Under the pieces are notes generated by a model. The model searched no databases. It was not told the DNA's origin and worked only from the letters and a program-made list of their open reading frames with translations. From an uncultured Hyphomicrobiales bacterium (lineage in GTDB: Bacteria > Pseudomonadota > Alphaproteobacteria > Rhizobiales > Xanthobacteraceae), in assembly GCA_903878085.1 (NCBI GenBank), contig CAIRGJ010000062.1, positions 1 to 64,000 of the forward strand: a DNA stretch of 64,000 nt. Reading direction: 5' to 3'. A program made the translations under genes and the position numbers. Numbering within the stretch: the stretch's first letter is position 1; every line of letters starts with the position of its first letter. Below, in pieces: positions 44,383 to 52,404 of this stretch.

Positions 44383-44889
44383 ATGCATGACGAACCGGCT
44401 GCCGGGATCCAGGGCCAAGGCCACGCGCTTTGGATGTCCACCATTGCCTTCACGGTCTGCTTCGCGGTGTGGACGCTTTTCGCGATCATCGGCATCCAGA
44501 TCAAACAGGATCTGGGGCTGAATGAAACGCAGTTCGGCCTTCTGGTCGGCACGCCCATTCTCACCGGTTCGCTGGTGCGCATTTTCCTCGGCATCTGGAC
44601 CGACCAAGTCGGCGGCCGCCGTGTTTACACGGTGGTCATGCTGGCGGCCGCGCTGGCAACGTTCCTGCTGACTTACGCCCACACTTACATGAAGTTCCTG
44701 GTTGCGGCGCTCGGCGTCGTCATCGCCGCGATGGCGCGTATCGGCGCCTCATTAATGCCGGCCTGGAGCGAGCTGCTGTTGCACGTCACCGTGCTGGCGT
44801 GGTGTGTCGCGTTTTTTGGCTTTGCCGCGTCGTTTGGGCCGACGCTTGTGGGGAGGCGCCGGGCGAGCCAAATAGCCGACAGTCATTAA
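44383..44889 (+). pseudogene. Truncated NarK-type nitrate/nitrite transporter fused to an NnrS-like C-terminus
   Basis: Residues 1 to about 110 match the start of NarK/NNP major-facilitator transporters (TLFAIIGIQIKQDLGLNETQFG, PILTGSLVRIFLGIWTDQVGGRR). From about residue 112 the sequence changes to AAMARIGASLMPAWSELLLH and CVAFFGFAASFGPTLV, which resembles the C-terminal two helices of NnrS-family haem/NO-response membrane proteins. At 168 residues the protein is less than half a NarK. The best reading is a deletion that joined narK to the end of a nearby nnrS, leaving an in-frame chimera that cannot be a working transporter. It ends 1 nt before the convergent hydrolase stop. Confidence 0.65.
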
Positions 44890-44890
44890 A

Positions 44891-46015
44891 CTATTCAGCT
44901 GCGTCGCGGCTCGTAATAACCGGGGCGAGCATCCAACCTACGATGCGCGGCCAACAGCGGTCTAGGGTGTTCTTGCCCATGAACAATGCCGCGTGGCGGC
45001 ATTGAGCCGTCTCTTTTCGAACATCGAGAGAGCGAACCAAACGCTCGGTCGCGAATAGTTGCGCCGGCGCGATCAGTTCGTCGTTGTGCGCTGCCAGCAA
45101 GAATAGGGGAACCCGCACATTCATCAGATCAATTGTCTTGCCTAAGGCGACAAATTGGCCGGTCGCAATCTCGTTTCGCCTATAGAGTTTCTCGATCACC
45201 TCAAGATAGTAGGGGCCGGGCAAGTCGACGGTCCATGCATACCAGTCCCGGAATATTGTTTCGAGCTTGGCAAATGCCGGTGAGCCGATAGGCTCGGGTG
45301 TTTGCAGCATTTGCCGAACGTCTTCGGCGCTGACCGTTTCCGGCCCCCAGAACCGCTGCACTTTGCGGCCGAGCACGCGGCCATCGCCGAGAGCGACTAA
45401 TTCCTGAAACAACGCCGGAGGGCTGGCCTCCACAAGCGAAGTCAAAGCGGATGGTGCGGCGGCGATGTCGATCGGCGCGCCGGCCAGCACCAGTTTGCGG
45501 ACCTTTGCCGGAAAGCGCGCCGCATAGAGCAGCGACAGCCAGCCGCCCTGACAAAGTCCGATAAGATCGACGGCGCCACCGAGTTCGTCGACCAGAACGT
45601 TGAGGTCGGCCAGGTAATCGTCGATCCTCAAAAAACGCATGTCGTCGACAGCCGAGCGCCAATCGGTAACGAACAGTCGCTTCAGGCCGGCCTTGCGCAG
45701 TGCGGCGACGAGGCTATGTCCGGGCGCCAGATCGACGACGGCCGCGCCATGGAGCGCAAACGGCGCGCAAAGCAAAGTAGGGATGCCGTTCGCAGCGATG
45801 CTGAAATCGCGCAAGCGCACGGTTTTTAGTTCGAGCGCTATCGTGTTGGCTGTGGCCCAATGCGGCTCACGCGCCGCAGCGGCATCGTCGGTTCCGACCG
45901 CGAGGCTCGCCCATTGCTTTGCCAGCAACGACGCAGCCTCGCTCACCGACGCGGCGGCAAGAACCGGCCACATCAACGCAAGACGCGAAAAATGTTGCGC
46001 CAATGGCTCGTACAT
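44891..46015 (-). CDS. PhaC-like alpha/beta hydrolase
   Basis: The 374-residue protein has an alpha/beta hydrolase fold with a PHA-synthase-style box LIGLCQGGW (putative nucleophile Cys 155), FVTDWRSA before it, and Asp and His candidates in LLAAHNDELIAP and AQCRHAALFMG. It is much shorter than PhaC and lacks the PhaC N-terminal domain. It may be a PHA-related thioesterase, depolymerase or synthase-like protein. It is downstream of phaC on the same strand with its own Fnr/FixK-like box. Confidence 0.8.
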   Translation of the reverse strand: MYEPLAQHFSRLALMWPVLAAASVSEAASLLAKQWASLAVGTDDAAAAREPHWATANTIALELKTVRLRDFSIAANGIPTLLCAPFALHGAAVVDLAPGHSLVAALRKAGLKRLFVTDWRSAVDDMRFLRIDDYLADLNVLVDELGGAVDLIGLCQGGWLSLLYAARFPAKVRKLVLAGAPIDIAAAPSALTSLVEASPPALFQELVALGDGRVLGRKVQRFWGPETVSAEDVRQMLQTPEPIGSPAFAKLETIFRDWYAWTVDLPGPYYLEVIEKLYRRNEIATGQFVALGKTIDLMNVRVPLFLLAAHNDELIAPAQLFATERLVRSLDVRKETAQCRHAALFMGKNTLDRCWPRIVGWMLAPVITSRDAAE

Positions 46016-46052
46016 AGTGGAAATAGTAGCTACCCAGATCGACAGCCTCGCG

Positions 46053-46066
46053 TTGCGTTAAGTCAA
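46053..46066 (-). promoter_or_regulatory. FixK-like box TTGCGTTAAGTCAA
   Basis: It fits the relaxed FixK pattern TTG(A/C)-N6-(T/G)CAA and is centred about 44 nt upstream of the PhaC-like hydrolase start. It is weaker than the boxes at 44.2 kb. Confidence 0.4.
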
Positions 46067-46090
46067 AATTTCCGCGAACCGGCCGTAAAA

Positions 46091-46115
46091 TTAAAAAGAG
46101 CCAATTTCCTTGGCT
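46091..46115 (-). terminator. Rho-independent terminator of phaC
   Basis: On the minus strand AGCCAA-N5-TTGGCT (46115-46099) is followed by CTTTTT. It lies about 45 nt past the phaC stop. Confidence 0.6.
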
Positions 46116-46160
46116 TTTCCCGAAAGCGACCCGCGCCTTCGGGCGGTCCCGGCGCTTTAA

Positions 46161-47960
46161 TCAGTCTTGAAGGACATAAAGTCCCGGTGCGTCGCCACGC
46201 GCGGCATAGTCCGCGGAGGGAGCGCCCATTTGGGGCGGGTCGGCGAGCGGGCCAGAGCGAGATTTGAGCCACGCCACCCATTCCGGCCACCACGAGCCAT
46301 CCTGGCGCGGCGCTTCGGTCAAATAAGTTTCGGGATCGATATATCGGCCGTCCGCTTTCTTGGTCAGCACTTGAAAGCTATGGCCTTGATGGCCGGGCTC
46401 GGAGACGATCCCGGCATTATGGCCGCCGCTCGTCAGCAGATAGGTCACGTCAGCGTCGGTCAGAATGTTGATTTTGTAGGTCGAGCGCCAGGGTGCGACA
46501 TGATCGTGCGCGGTCCCGACGGCGAACATCGGAGCTCGAATATCGGAGAGCGCGATCGGTTTGTCGCCGACGACATATCGCCCCTCAGCAAGATCATTGT
46601 TGAGGAACAGGCGCCGCAGATATTCCGAATGCATACGATAGGGCATGCGGGTCGCATCCGTGTTCCATGCCATGAGATCGGTCATGGGTGCGCGTTCATC
46701 CATCAAGTAATCGCGGACCATGCGTGACCAGACGAGGTCGCTGGAGTTCAGCATCTGGAACGCGCCCGCCATCTGTTTCGAATCGAGGAAGCCTTGTTCC
46801 CACATCATGTCTTCGAGGAACGCGAGTTGGCTCTCATTGATAAACAGCATCAACTCGCCGGCTTCGTGGAAGTCCGTTTGGGCGGCCAGGAGTGTGATCG
46901 ATTGCAGGCGGTCGTCGCTGTCGCGCGCCATGGCCGCTGCTGCAATCGACAGCAGTGTGCCGCCCAGGCAATAGCCGACCGCATGCACTTTTCGATCCGG
47001 GACGATGGCATGAACCGCGCCGAGCGCCGCCATGACGCCGAGGCTGCGATAGTCATCCAAGCCGAGATCGCGGTCCTCAGGCGCTGGATTTTTCCACGAT
47101 ATCATAAAGACCGTGAAGCCCTGCCCGGTCAGATACCTCACCAGAGAATTCTGGCGGGAAAGATCGAGAATGTAGTATTTCATAATCCAGGCAGGAACGA
47201 TGAGCACGGGCTCTGGCTGCACCTTATCGGTCGTTGGCGCATATTGAATCAGCTCGATCAGCCGATTGCGGAAAATGACCTTGCCCGGTGTTGCCGCCAC
47301 GTCGCGTCCGACGACGAAATTTTCGGTGCCGACCGGCTTCTTGCCGCTGATCGCGCGTTCCCAGTCTTCGACCAGATTTCGCATCCCGGTGACCAGGTTC
47401 ATGCCACCTTTGCTTAAGGTGTGCCGAAGGATCTCCGGATTCGTCAGCGGAAAATTCGACGGCGAGGCCATGTCGAGCATCTGGCGCGCCGCGAATTCGA
47501 CCATGTCTTCGTGCTGCTTGGTGACGCCGCGGATGCCGGTGGTCGCGTTGTGCCACCATTGCTGATTGAACAGAAACGCCTGATACATGAAATTGTAAGG
47601 CGGCTTCTGCCACTCCGCGGCGGCGAACCGTCGATCTTGCGGCAGCGGCTCGATGCAGGCGGGGCTCTTGCTGTCTCCCGATGCGCATCGGCCGATATAA
47701 CTGGCGAAGCGGACGGCTTTTCGCGAGGCCTTGTCGATAAGCTGGAATTGTTTGCCCGGCGAAAAGGCAAGATGCGTCGCCCAGTCAAGATAAGCCGCGG
47801 TCAGCGCCGCCGGCGACAGACCCATGGTGAAACGCGCCGCTGCCGCATGCAGCGAACGGTCGACGATGTCGGAGAATGCCGTCACCGCATAAGAATCGCG
47901 TCCGTCGACAGCTTCGGCTGGAGGCTTTTCAGCGGCTCTTGGAGAAATTTGGTTGGCCAT
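46161..47960 (-). CDS. phaC: Class I poly(3-hydroxyalkanoate) synthase
   Basis: PhaC polymerises 3-hydroxyacyl-CoA into storage granules. The 599-residue protein has the N-terminal PhaC domain (KPPYNFMYQAFLFNQQWW) and the catalytic domain with lipase-like box GYCLGG (Cys 331). The Asp in GTAHDHVAPW and the His in SGGHNAGIV complete the triad, and the GSWWPEWVAWL tail is present. It starts at ATG 47960. No phaA, phaB or phasin gene is in the window. Its neighbours suggest expression under low oxygen. Confidence 0.95.
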   Translation of the reverse strand: MANQISPRAAEKPPAEAVDGRDSYAVTAFSDIVDRSLHAAAARFTMGLSPAALTAAYLDWATHLAFSPGKQFQLIDKASRKAVRFASYIGRCASGDSKSPACIEPLPQDRRFAAAEWQKPPYNFMYQAFLFNQQWWHNATTGIRGVTKQHEDMVEFAARQMLDMASPSNFPLTNPEILRHTLSKGGMNLVTGMRNLVEDWERAISGKKPVGTENFVVGRDVAATPGKVIFRNRLIELIQYAPTTDKVQPEPVLIVPAWIMKYYILDLSRQNSLVRYLTGQGFTVFMISWKNPAPEDRDLGLDDYRSLGVMAALGAVHAIVPDRKVHAVGYCLGGTLLSIAAAAMARDSDDRLQSITLLAAQTDFHEAGELMLFINESQLAFLEDMMWEQGFLDSKQMAGAFQMLNSSDLVWSRMVRDYLMDERAPMTDLMAWNTDATRMPYRMHSEYLRRLFLNNDLAEGRYVVGDKPIALSDIRAPMFAVGTAHDHVAPWRSTYKINILTDADVTYLLTSGGHNAGIVSEPGHQGHSFQVLTKKADGRYIDPETYLTEAPRQDGSWWPEWVAWLKSRSGPLADPPQMGAPSADYAARGDAPGLYVLQD

Positions 47961-48090
47961 CTCCCGATCACCCGATTCATCTGACTAAGCGCGGCGATCA
48001 AATGTTGCGCCGCAACTAAAATATAGTCGCCTTATTGTGCAGCAATATGACCTGGATCAACCGCACGAAGCGCGCCGGGGGCTGGAAATA

Positions 48091-48981
48091 CTAAGCATTT
48101 TCCAGCATGCGCTTCAGTTTCGTTTCCAATTTCGTCAAATTGGTGCCTTGGCGAAACGCCGATTGCCAGATGTCGCCTTTGCCATTGAGACGTCTGAAAA
48201 TAGTCCGCATGGCATACCGTTGCGGCCGTACGCTTTTCGTCAATTCGCGCCATTCCAATGGCGTGGAAGCGGTGGCGCCTGGAAAGGCACGCAGCGAATA
48301 AGGCGCGACAACTGTTTGGCCGATGCTGTTGCGAGCGTAGTCGAGATAAATCCGGCCATGCGCCGCCCTGTGTGCGAAACTTGTCAGCTTCGGCAGCCGC
48401 CGGTTGAGGAGGCGGCAGATCAGCTTGGCGACCCCTCGCACCTGAGCGAAATCATAGTTGCCGCGAACGGGCACAAAGACATGCAGCCCTGTCTTGCCCG
48501 AGGTCTTGACCAGACTGCGGCCTCCGGCCGAGGCAATTATCTTCTGCGTGGCGCGGGCGGCGGTGACGACCTGATCGAACGAGTTGCCGCGCGGATCGAG
48601 GTCGACCACAAGATAGTCCGGCTTGTCCAGACGCCCACCGCGCGAGAGCCAAGGATGCATCTCGATGCAGCCGAGATTGGCAAGATAGAGCAGCGTCGCT
48701 TTGTTGTTGCAGACCACATAGTGGACCATGCGGCCGGTGCTCTTCGCACGAATGGCGATCGTCTTCACGAAAGGCGGCAGATGATGGGGATCGACATTCT
48801 TTTGGAAAAAGCTGGCGCCTTTAATGCCGTTGGGATGCCGGTTAAGAACCATCGGCCGATTGCGCAGATAGGGCAGGATCGTGTCGGCGACGCGGTCGTA
48901 ATAACGGATGACGTCGCCCTTGGTGAAGCCTTCCTTGGGCCAAAAAACCTTGTCGAGATGGGTCAGAGATACATTCGTCAT
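48091..48981 (-). CDS. Stand-alone LigD-type DNA polymerase/primase domain
   Basis: The 296-residue protein corresponds to the polymerase domain of LigD, the archaeo-eukaryotic primase-like enzyme of bacterial non-homologous end joining. It starts LTHLDKVFWPKEGFTKGDVI and has the metal-binding VVDLDPRG, KTSGKTGLHVFVPV and a C-terminal DYARNSIGQTVVAPYSLRA. No ligase or nuclease domain is attached and no ku gene is in the window. ATG 48981 gives the canonical beginning; the frame is open further upstream without family similarity. Confidence 0.9.
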   Translation of the reverse strand: MTNVSLTHLDKVFWPKEGFTKGDVIRYYDRVADTILPYLRNRPMVLNRHPNGIKGASFFQKNVDPHHLPPFVKTIAIRAKSTGRMVHYVVCNNKATLLYLANLGCIEMHPWLSRGGRLDKPDYLVVDLDPRGNSFDQVVTAARATQKIIASAGGRSLVKTSGKTGLHVFVPVRGNYDFAQVRGVAKLICRLLNRRLPKLTSFAHRAAHGRIYLDYARNSIGQTVVAPYSLRAFPGATASTPLEWRELTKSVRPQRYAMRTIFRRLNGKGDIWQSAFRQGTNLTKLETKLKRMLENA

Positions 48982-49156
48982 GGCACGCCGCTCAGTTCCG
49001 CCGAATTCGCATGCGGACTTCCTTTTCCAGCGCCACCTGTGTTGGCGGCTTGTCGCTGCGCAGGCCGACGAACGCTGGGTGCCGCATGTGGCCATCGCGA
49101 TACCAAGATTACCCAATTATGACAGGATAATCGATCTGAAACGAGCGTGGCCCGGC

Positions 49157-49170
49157 TTGATATGGCTCAA
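49157..49170 (+). promoter_or_regulatory. Fnr/FixK-type box TTGATATGGCTCAA
   Basis: It matches TTGAT-N4-ATCAA at 9 of 10 positions and sits 63 nt before the DUF3775 start, consistent with class II activation of the DUF3775-acyl-CoA synthetase-ATPase run. Confidence 0.55.
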
Positions 49171-49232
49171 AGCAGCGCCGCGCTATCCGAGCTTTGCTAT
49201 TTAACTATTGTCGCAGCCGGAGGCATCCAGCC

Positions 49233-49637
49233 ATGATCACCGCACCGACATTATCTATCTCGACGGAAAAGGTTTGCTTCTTTATCGCCAAGGCGCGCGA
49301 GTTCGACGTCAAAGATGTGGTCACCGACCCGGGTTCCGGATCGAACGCTTCCGACGACGGGATGCTCGCGGTCCTGGAAGATCATGAAGACGATCCGACT
49401 GAGCAGGAGCTGAGGCTATTCATCGATGCGCTGACCGAAGACGAACAGGTCGACCTTGTGGCGCTGACGTGGCTTGGTCGAGGCGACGGTACGATCGAAG
49501 AGTGGGAAAATTTGCGGCAGGAGGCGTCCCGTCTCCACAATAAGCGCACGGCGGCATACTTGATGTCAAAGCCGATGCTGGCGGATCACCTTGAAGAAGG
49601 GCTCTCGCTGTTCGATTGTTCATGCGAAGAATCCTGA
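49233..49637 (+). CDS. DUF3775 domain protein
   Basis: The 134-residue acidic cytoplasmic protein begins with the DUF3775 pattern STEKVCFFIAKAREFDVKDV and DPGSGSNASDDGM, then LRLFIDALTEDEQVDLVALTWLGRGD. Function is unknown. ATG 49233 is preceded by GGAGG at a 10-nt distance. It appears to head an operon with the acyl-CoA synthetase and the P-type ATPase, downstream of an Fnr-type box. Confidence 0.85.
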   Translation: MITAPTLSISTEKVCFFIAKAREFDVKDVVTDPGSGSNASDDGMLAVLEDHEDDPTEQELRLFIDALTEDEQVDLVALTWLGRGDGTIEEWENLRQEASRLHNKRTAAYLMSKPMLADHLEEGLSLFDCSCEES

Positions 49638-49697
49638 CGGTCGGCGCGGCGCCCCATGACCGCTCATCGAACGACATTGCGCCAGTGAGTTAGCGGC

Positions 49698-52376
49698 ATG
49701 TCCATTCGCAATCTCGACAAGATGTTCCGTCCACGGTCGATTGCAGTTATCGGCGGCTCGGACAGGCCGCAATCCGTCGGCTCGGCGTTGATGTCCAACC
49801 TGCTGCGCGCCGGCTTCAGTGGACCGATCCTGCCGGTCAACCTGAACGCCACGGCGGTCCATGGCATCATGGCCTATAAGGATGCGGCGAGCCTGCCGAT
49901 AACGCCTGATCTCGCGATCATCGCGACGCCGCCCGACACCGTACCGGCGCTGGTCGCCGAGCTTGGCAGCCGCGGCACGCGCGCGGCCGTCGTTCTCACC
50001 GCCGGCTTTGCCGAAGGCGAAGCCGCCGTCGGCAAGCAACGCGCGGCTCAGCTTCTCACTGCTGCGCGTCCGCATCTGCTCCGCGTCGTCGGCCCCAACT
50101 GCCTCGGCATCGCCGTGCCGGGAATCGGCCTTAACGCCACGTTCGCACCCGCCGCCTTGCTGCCGGGCAACATCGCGTTCCTGACGCAGTCGGGAGCGAT
50201 GGCGACGACGGTGCTCGATTGGGCGCTGCCGCGCGGCATCGGCTTTTCGGCCATCGTCTCGATGGGTGACATGGCCGACGTCGATTTCGGCGATCTGCTG
50301 GATTACTTCGCGGTCGATGAAGCAACGCACGCAATCCTGATCTACGCCGAGGGGATCACGGAGGCGCGCAAATTCATGTCGGCCGCGCGGCGGGCCGCCC
50401 GCATCAAGCCGGTGATCGTGGTCAAGAGCGGCCGGGCGGCAGAGGGGGCCCGGGCTGCGAGTTCGCATACCGGTGCTCTGGCGGGAGCCGACAACGTGTA
50501 TGAGGCCGCCTTCCGGCGCGCTGGAATGTTGCGCGTCAATGAGGTCGAAGAACTGTTCGACGCGGCCGCGACGCTCGCCCGGACGTCGCCGCAAAGCGGA
50601 AACCGGCTCGCCATCGTCACCAATGGCGGCGGCGCTGGTGTGCTGGCGACCGATCGCCTGATCGAGGAGGGCGGCCGGCTGGCGACGTTGAGCCCCGACA
50701 CCATCGCCAAGCTCAATGCGGTTTTGCCGGCGACCTGGAGCCACGCCAATCCGGTCGACATCATCGGTGACGCCGACGCGCCGCGCTACGCCAATGCCGT
50801 CAAATGTCTCATGCAGGATCCAAACGTCGATGCCCTGCTGGTCGCTTATTGTCCGACGGCGATCGGCTCGGCGGTGGATGCAGCCAAGGGCGTCATCGAC
50901 GTTCTGTCTCAGGATGCGCCGCACAAGAAGAACGCTTTCGTTTGTTGGATGGGCGAAGCCAGCGTCACGGAGGCGCGCGCCCAGCTCGTCGCGGCGCAGA
51001 TTACGGATTTTGAAACGCCCGAGCGAGCCGTGCGGGCGTTCATGTATCTGGTGAAATACCGCGAGAGCCAGGAATTGCTGCTCGAAACGCCGTCATCCGT
51101 CGCTCTGACGCCGCCGGCGGATATCCAGCGCGCGCATGTCCTGCTGCAGCAAGTGCTGGATGACAAACGCGAATGGCTCGATCCAGCCGAGGTTGCCGCG
51201 TTCTTTTCTTGCTACGGCATTCCATTCGCACGGACGGAAGCTGTCGCCGGCGTGAACGAGGCGGTTGCGGCGGCGATGCGCATCAATGCACCGGTAGCGC
51301 TGAAGATTCGGTCGCGCGACGTCATCCATAAATCCGACGTCGGCGGCGTGGCTTTAAATCTTGCCACACCAGCCGAGGTCGAGGCCGCGGCCCGCCACAT
51401 GAATGAAAAAGTCTCTCGCGCGCTGCCTCAAGCCCGTCTTGAAGGCTTTATCCTCCAGGAAATGATCCATCGGGCCGGGGCCTACGAATTGATCGTGGGC
51501 GTCTCGACCGATGCCACCTTCGGTCCGGTCATCCTGTTTGGCCAGGGCGGCACGGCCGTCGAAATTGTGAGCGACAAGTCGCTCGAACTGCCGCCGCTCA
51601 ACACCGCGCTGGCGCGCGCGCAGATCAACCGCACGCGAATTGCCGCGCTGCTGAAGGGATTTCGCGACCGGCCGCCCGCCGATATCGACGCGGTCGTGAA
51701 TGTACTCGTTAAACTCAGCGAGATCGCCGCCGACCATGCCGAGATCACGGAGATCGACATCAACCCGCTGCTCTGCGATTCGAATGGCGTTATCGGCGTC
51801 GATGGCCGCATTCGCGTGCGCGCAACCGCCGTTGTCGCGCAATCGCGGTTGGCGATCCGCCCTTATCCGCAACAGATTGAAAGCGACATCCGCGTTCCCG
51901 ACGGGCAGCTCTATCGCGTGCGCCCGATCAAGCCCGAGGACGAGCCGGCCCTGAGTCGCTTTGCCGCCGAGGTCGATACGCACGATCTTTGGCATGCGTT
52001 CTTCGCGCCGCTGCGCGACCGCACGCACGAGACCGCCGCGCGCCTGAGTCAGATCGACTACAACCGCGAAATGACGCTCATCGCCTGGGATGGCGAAAGG
52101 ATCGCGGGCCTAGCCCGCTCAGCCGCCGATCCCGATTTCGAAAGATCGGAATGCGCCGTGATCATCCGCGCCGATCTTCGCGAGAAGGGCCTGGCGACGC
52201 GGCTGTTGCAGCAACTGTTGGCGGCCATTACCCAGCAAGGCGTTCGCCGTGCCGTGCTGGTGTTTCCCGCCGACCAGACGCGGCTGAGCCGTCTGTCCGC
52301 GGACCTTGGCTTCGAAGTTATGGCAGCTACGGCCGGCGAACCGCAGATTCGGACCGAGATGACTTTGAACAAGTAG
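49698..52376 (+). CDS. ADP-forming acyl-CoA synthetase fused to GNAT acetyltransferase
   Basis: The 892-residue protein has a CoA-binding domain (about 7-130, RPRSIAVIGGSDRPQSVG), a succinyl-CoA-ligase-like domain with the phospho-His in SSHTGALAGAD (His 257), an ATP-grasp domain (about 490-705) and a C-terminal GNAT domain (about 735-892, VIIRADLREKGLATRLLQQL). The architecture matches Pat/YfiQ-type protein lysine acetyltransferases and acetate-CoA ligase (ADP-forming) fusions. Because the His and ATP-grasp motifs look intact, ligase activity cannot be excluded. The next gene starts 28 nt after its stop. Confidence 0.9.
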   Translation: MSIRNLDKMFRPRSIAVIGGSDRPQSVGSALMSNLLRAGFSGPILPVNLNATAVHGIMAYKDAASLPITPDLAIIATPPDTVPALVAELGSRGTRAAVVLTAGFAEGEAAVGKQRAAQLLTAARPHLLRVVGPNCLGIAVPGIGLNATFAPAALLPGNIAFLTQSGAMATTVLDWALPRGIGFSAIVSMGDMADVDFGDLLDYFAVDEATHAILIYAEGITEARKFMSAARRAARIKPVIVVKSGRAAEGARAASSHTGALAGADNVYEAAFRRAGMLRVNEVEELFDAAATLARTSPQSGNRLAIVTNGGGAGVLATDRLIEEGGRLATLSPDTIAKLNAVLPATWSHANPVDIIGDADAPRYANAVKCLMQDPNVDALLVAYCPTAIGSAVDAAKGVIDVLSQDAPHKKNAFVCWMGEASVTEARAQLVAAQITDFETPERAVRAFMYLVKYRESQELLLETPSSVALTPPADIQRAHVLLQQVLDDKREWLDPAEVAAFFSCYGIPFARTEAVAGVNEAVAAAMRINAPVALKIRSRDVIHKSDVGGVALNLATPAEVEAAARHMNEKVSRALPQARLEGFILQEMIHRAGAYELIVGVSTDATFGPVILFGQGGTAVEIVSDKSLELPPLNTALARAQINRTRIAALLKGFRDRPPADIDAVVNVLVKLSEIAADHAEITEIDINPLLCDSNGVIGVDGRIRVRATAVVAQSRLAIRPYPQQIESDIRVPDGQLYRVRPIKPEDEPALSRFAAEVDTHDLWHAFFAPLRDRTHETAARLSQIDYNREMTLIAWDGERIAGLARSAADPDFERSECAVIIRADLREKGLATRLLQQLLAAITQQGVRRAVLVFPADQTRLSRLSADLGFEVMAATAGEPQIRTEMTLNK

Positions 52377-52404
52377 GTTGCGCCAGCCCTGCAGGAATTG
52401 TCGA

